A stretch of 64,000 nucleotides of DNA from Parachitinimonas caeni. Lineage in GTDB: Bacteria; Pseudomonadota; Gammaproteobacteria; Burkholderiales; Chitinimonadaceae. The position numbers and the translations under genes were made by a program. Positions 63,511 through 64,000 of this stretch are shown one piece after another. Below the pieces are notes generated by a model. The model did not search any database. It saw nothing but the letters and a program-made list of their open reading frames with translations, and was not told the origin of the DNA. How positions within the stretch are numbered: position 1 is the first letter of the stretch; each line of letters starts with the position of its first letter. Location of the stretch: assembly GCF_030129945.1 (NCBI RefSeq), contig NZ_JARRAF010000006.1, positions 62,001-126,000 on the forward strand, given 5' to 3'.

Positions 63511-64000
63511 GTGACAGATTTAGCAGGAAAGAAAGGGCTGGTCGTCGGCATTGCCAACGATATGAGTATTGCCTGGGGTTGCGCCCAGAATTTTCGCAAA
63601 GCCGGGGCCGAGTTGGCGGTCACGTATCTCAACGAGAAAGCGGAGGCATTTGTTCGACCACTGGCCGATGCACTGGATTCTCAGCTGGTCATGCCATGCA
63701 ATGTCGAACATCCAGGCGAGTTGGAGGCCGTATTTGCCGCCATTACGCAACACTGGGGCAAGCTGGACTTTGTGTTGCACTCCATCGCCTACGCCCCGAT
63801 GGACGATTTGCGCGGCAGGGTGATCGACTGCTCCGAGCAAGGGTTCCTACGTGCGATGTCCGTATCCTGCCATTCATTCATCCGCATGGCGAAGCTTGCC
63901 GAACCACTGATGCAACATGGCGGAACCCTGCTCACCATGAGTTACTACGGCGCAGAAAAAGTTGTCGACCACTATGGCTTGATGGGGCCTGTGAAAGCTG
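63511..64000 (+). CDS. fabI: Enoyl-ACP reductase, N-terminal part (cut by window edge)
   Basis: The first 163 residues of an SDR-family enoyl-ACP reductase. GLVVGIANDMSIAWGCAQ is the NADH-binding loop specific to FabI, LHSIAYAP gives the conserved strand, and YYGAEKVVDHYGLMGPVKA supplies the Y-x-x-x-x-x-x-Y-x-x-M-x-x-x-K catalytic pattern at the window end. FabI carries out the last reduction step of each elongation cycle and is the triclosan target. GTG 63511 is the start, with GGAG eight bases upstream. It is separate from the main fab cluster. Confidence 0.92.
   Translation, partial: MTDLAGKKGLVVGIANDMSIAWGCAQNFRKAGAELAVTYLNEKAEAFVRPLADALDSQLVMPCNVEHPGELEAVFAAITQHWGKLDFVLHSIAYAPMDDLRGRVIDCSEQGFLRAMSVSCHSFIRMAKLAEPLMQHGGTLLTMSYYGAEKVVDHYGLMGPVKA

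Overview
The window is a 64 kb piece of a chromosome from a flagellated, chemotactic Gram-negative bacterium, most likely a betaproteobacterium close to the Neisseriales/Chitinibacter-type lineages. The main pointers are YgfZ followed by a DUF4936 gene, the yceD-rpmF-plsX-fabHDG-acpP-fabF order, a GlnB very close to enteric PII, CheZ and CheV paralogs, and a DUF3334 protein. This placement is an inference from gene content. The annotated regions are ordinary chromosome: I saw no tRNA or rRNA gene, CRISPR array, prophage or complete insertion sequence.

Layout. 1-10.5 kb holds housekeeping genes: the start of a Ser/Thr kinase (-), ygfZ and DUF4936 (+), a CheX-like DUF3334 protein (-), a Pat-type acyl-CoA synthetase/acetyltransferase (-), a secreted HzsA-related c-type haem protein (+), yciB-yciI-bolA (+), a periplasmic PpiC isomerase (+) and glnB (+). 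10.6-28.9 kb is one large minus-strand flagellar block. Read in transcription order it is flrB (sensor kinase), a STAS protein, a REC-PP2C-HATPase protein resembling HsbA/HsbR, a receiver-less CheB-type methylesterase, flrC, then fliE-F-G-H-I-J-K-L-M-N-O-P-Q-R. Several short inverted-repeat (MITE-like) elements sit only in gaps inside this block; two end on stop codons of the genes they follow. 29.1-34.4 kb is a plus-strand chemotaxis operon (cheV, cheV, cheY, cheZ, cheA), followed by an EAL-HDOD protein.

35.9-39.6 kb has dut and coaBC (-), radC (+) and an EF-hand-like protein (+). 40-45 kb is a full branched-chain amino acid ABC transporter, livK-H-M-G-F (+). 45.2-54 kb is minus strand: pabB-pabC, and the fatty-acid cluster yceD-rpmF-plsX-fabH-fabD-fabG-acpP-fabF. 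54-57 kb is plus strand: a Maf/YceF pyrophosphatase, an RsmI-like methyltransferase and glutamine-dependent NAD synthetase. 57.1-62.2 kb is minus strand: a TonB-dependent receptor, a response regulator with a degenerate GGDEF domain, and an alpha/beta hydrolase. The end has an unknown 111-residue protein (+), an 840-base intergenic region, and the start of fabI (+).

How the parts fit: flrB/flrC with sigma-54 would drive the fliE-fliR block, and a sigma-54-like site lies just before fliE. The STAS/HsbR-like pair probably links stress or surface signals to flagellar sigma-factor control. The chemotaxis operon feeds the FliM/FliN switch through CheY and CheZ. The most interesting items are the partner-switch genes between flrB and flrC, the element family in the flagellar block, the CheZ-like tail on DUF3334, and a perfect FNR/Anr-type site with an orphan terminator upstream of fabI.
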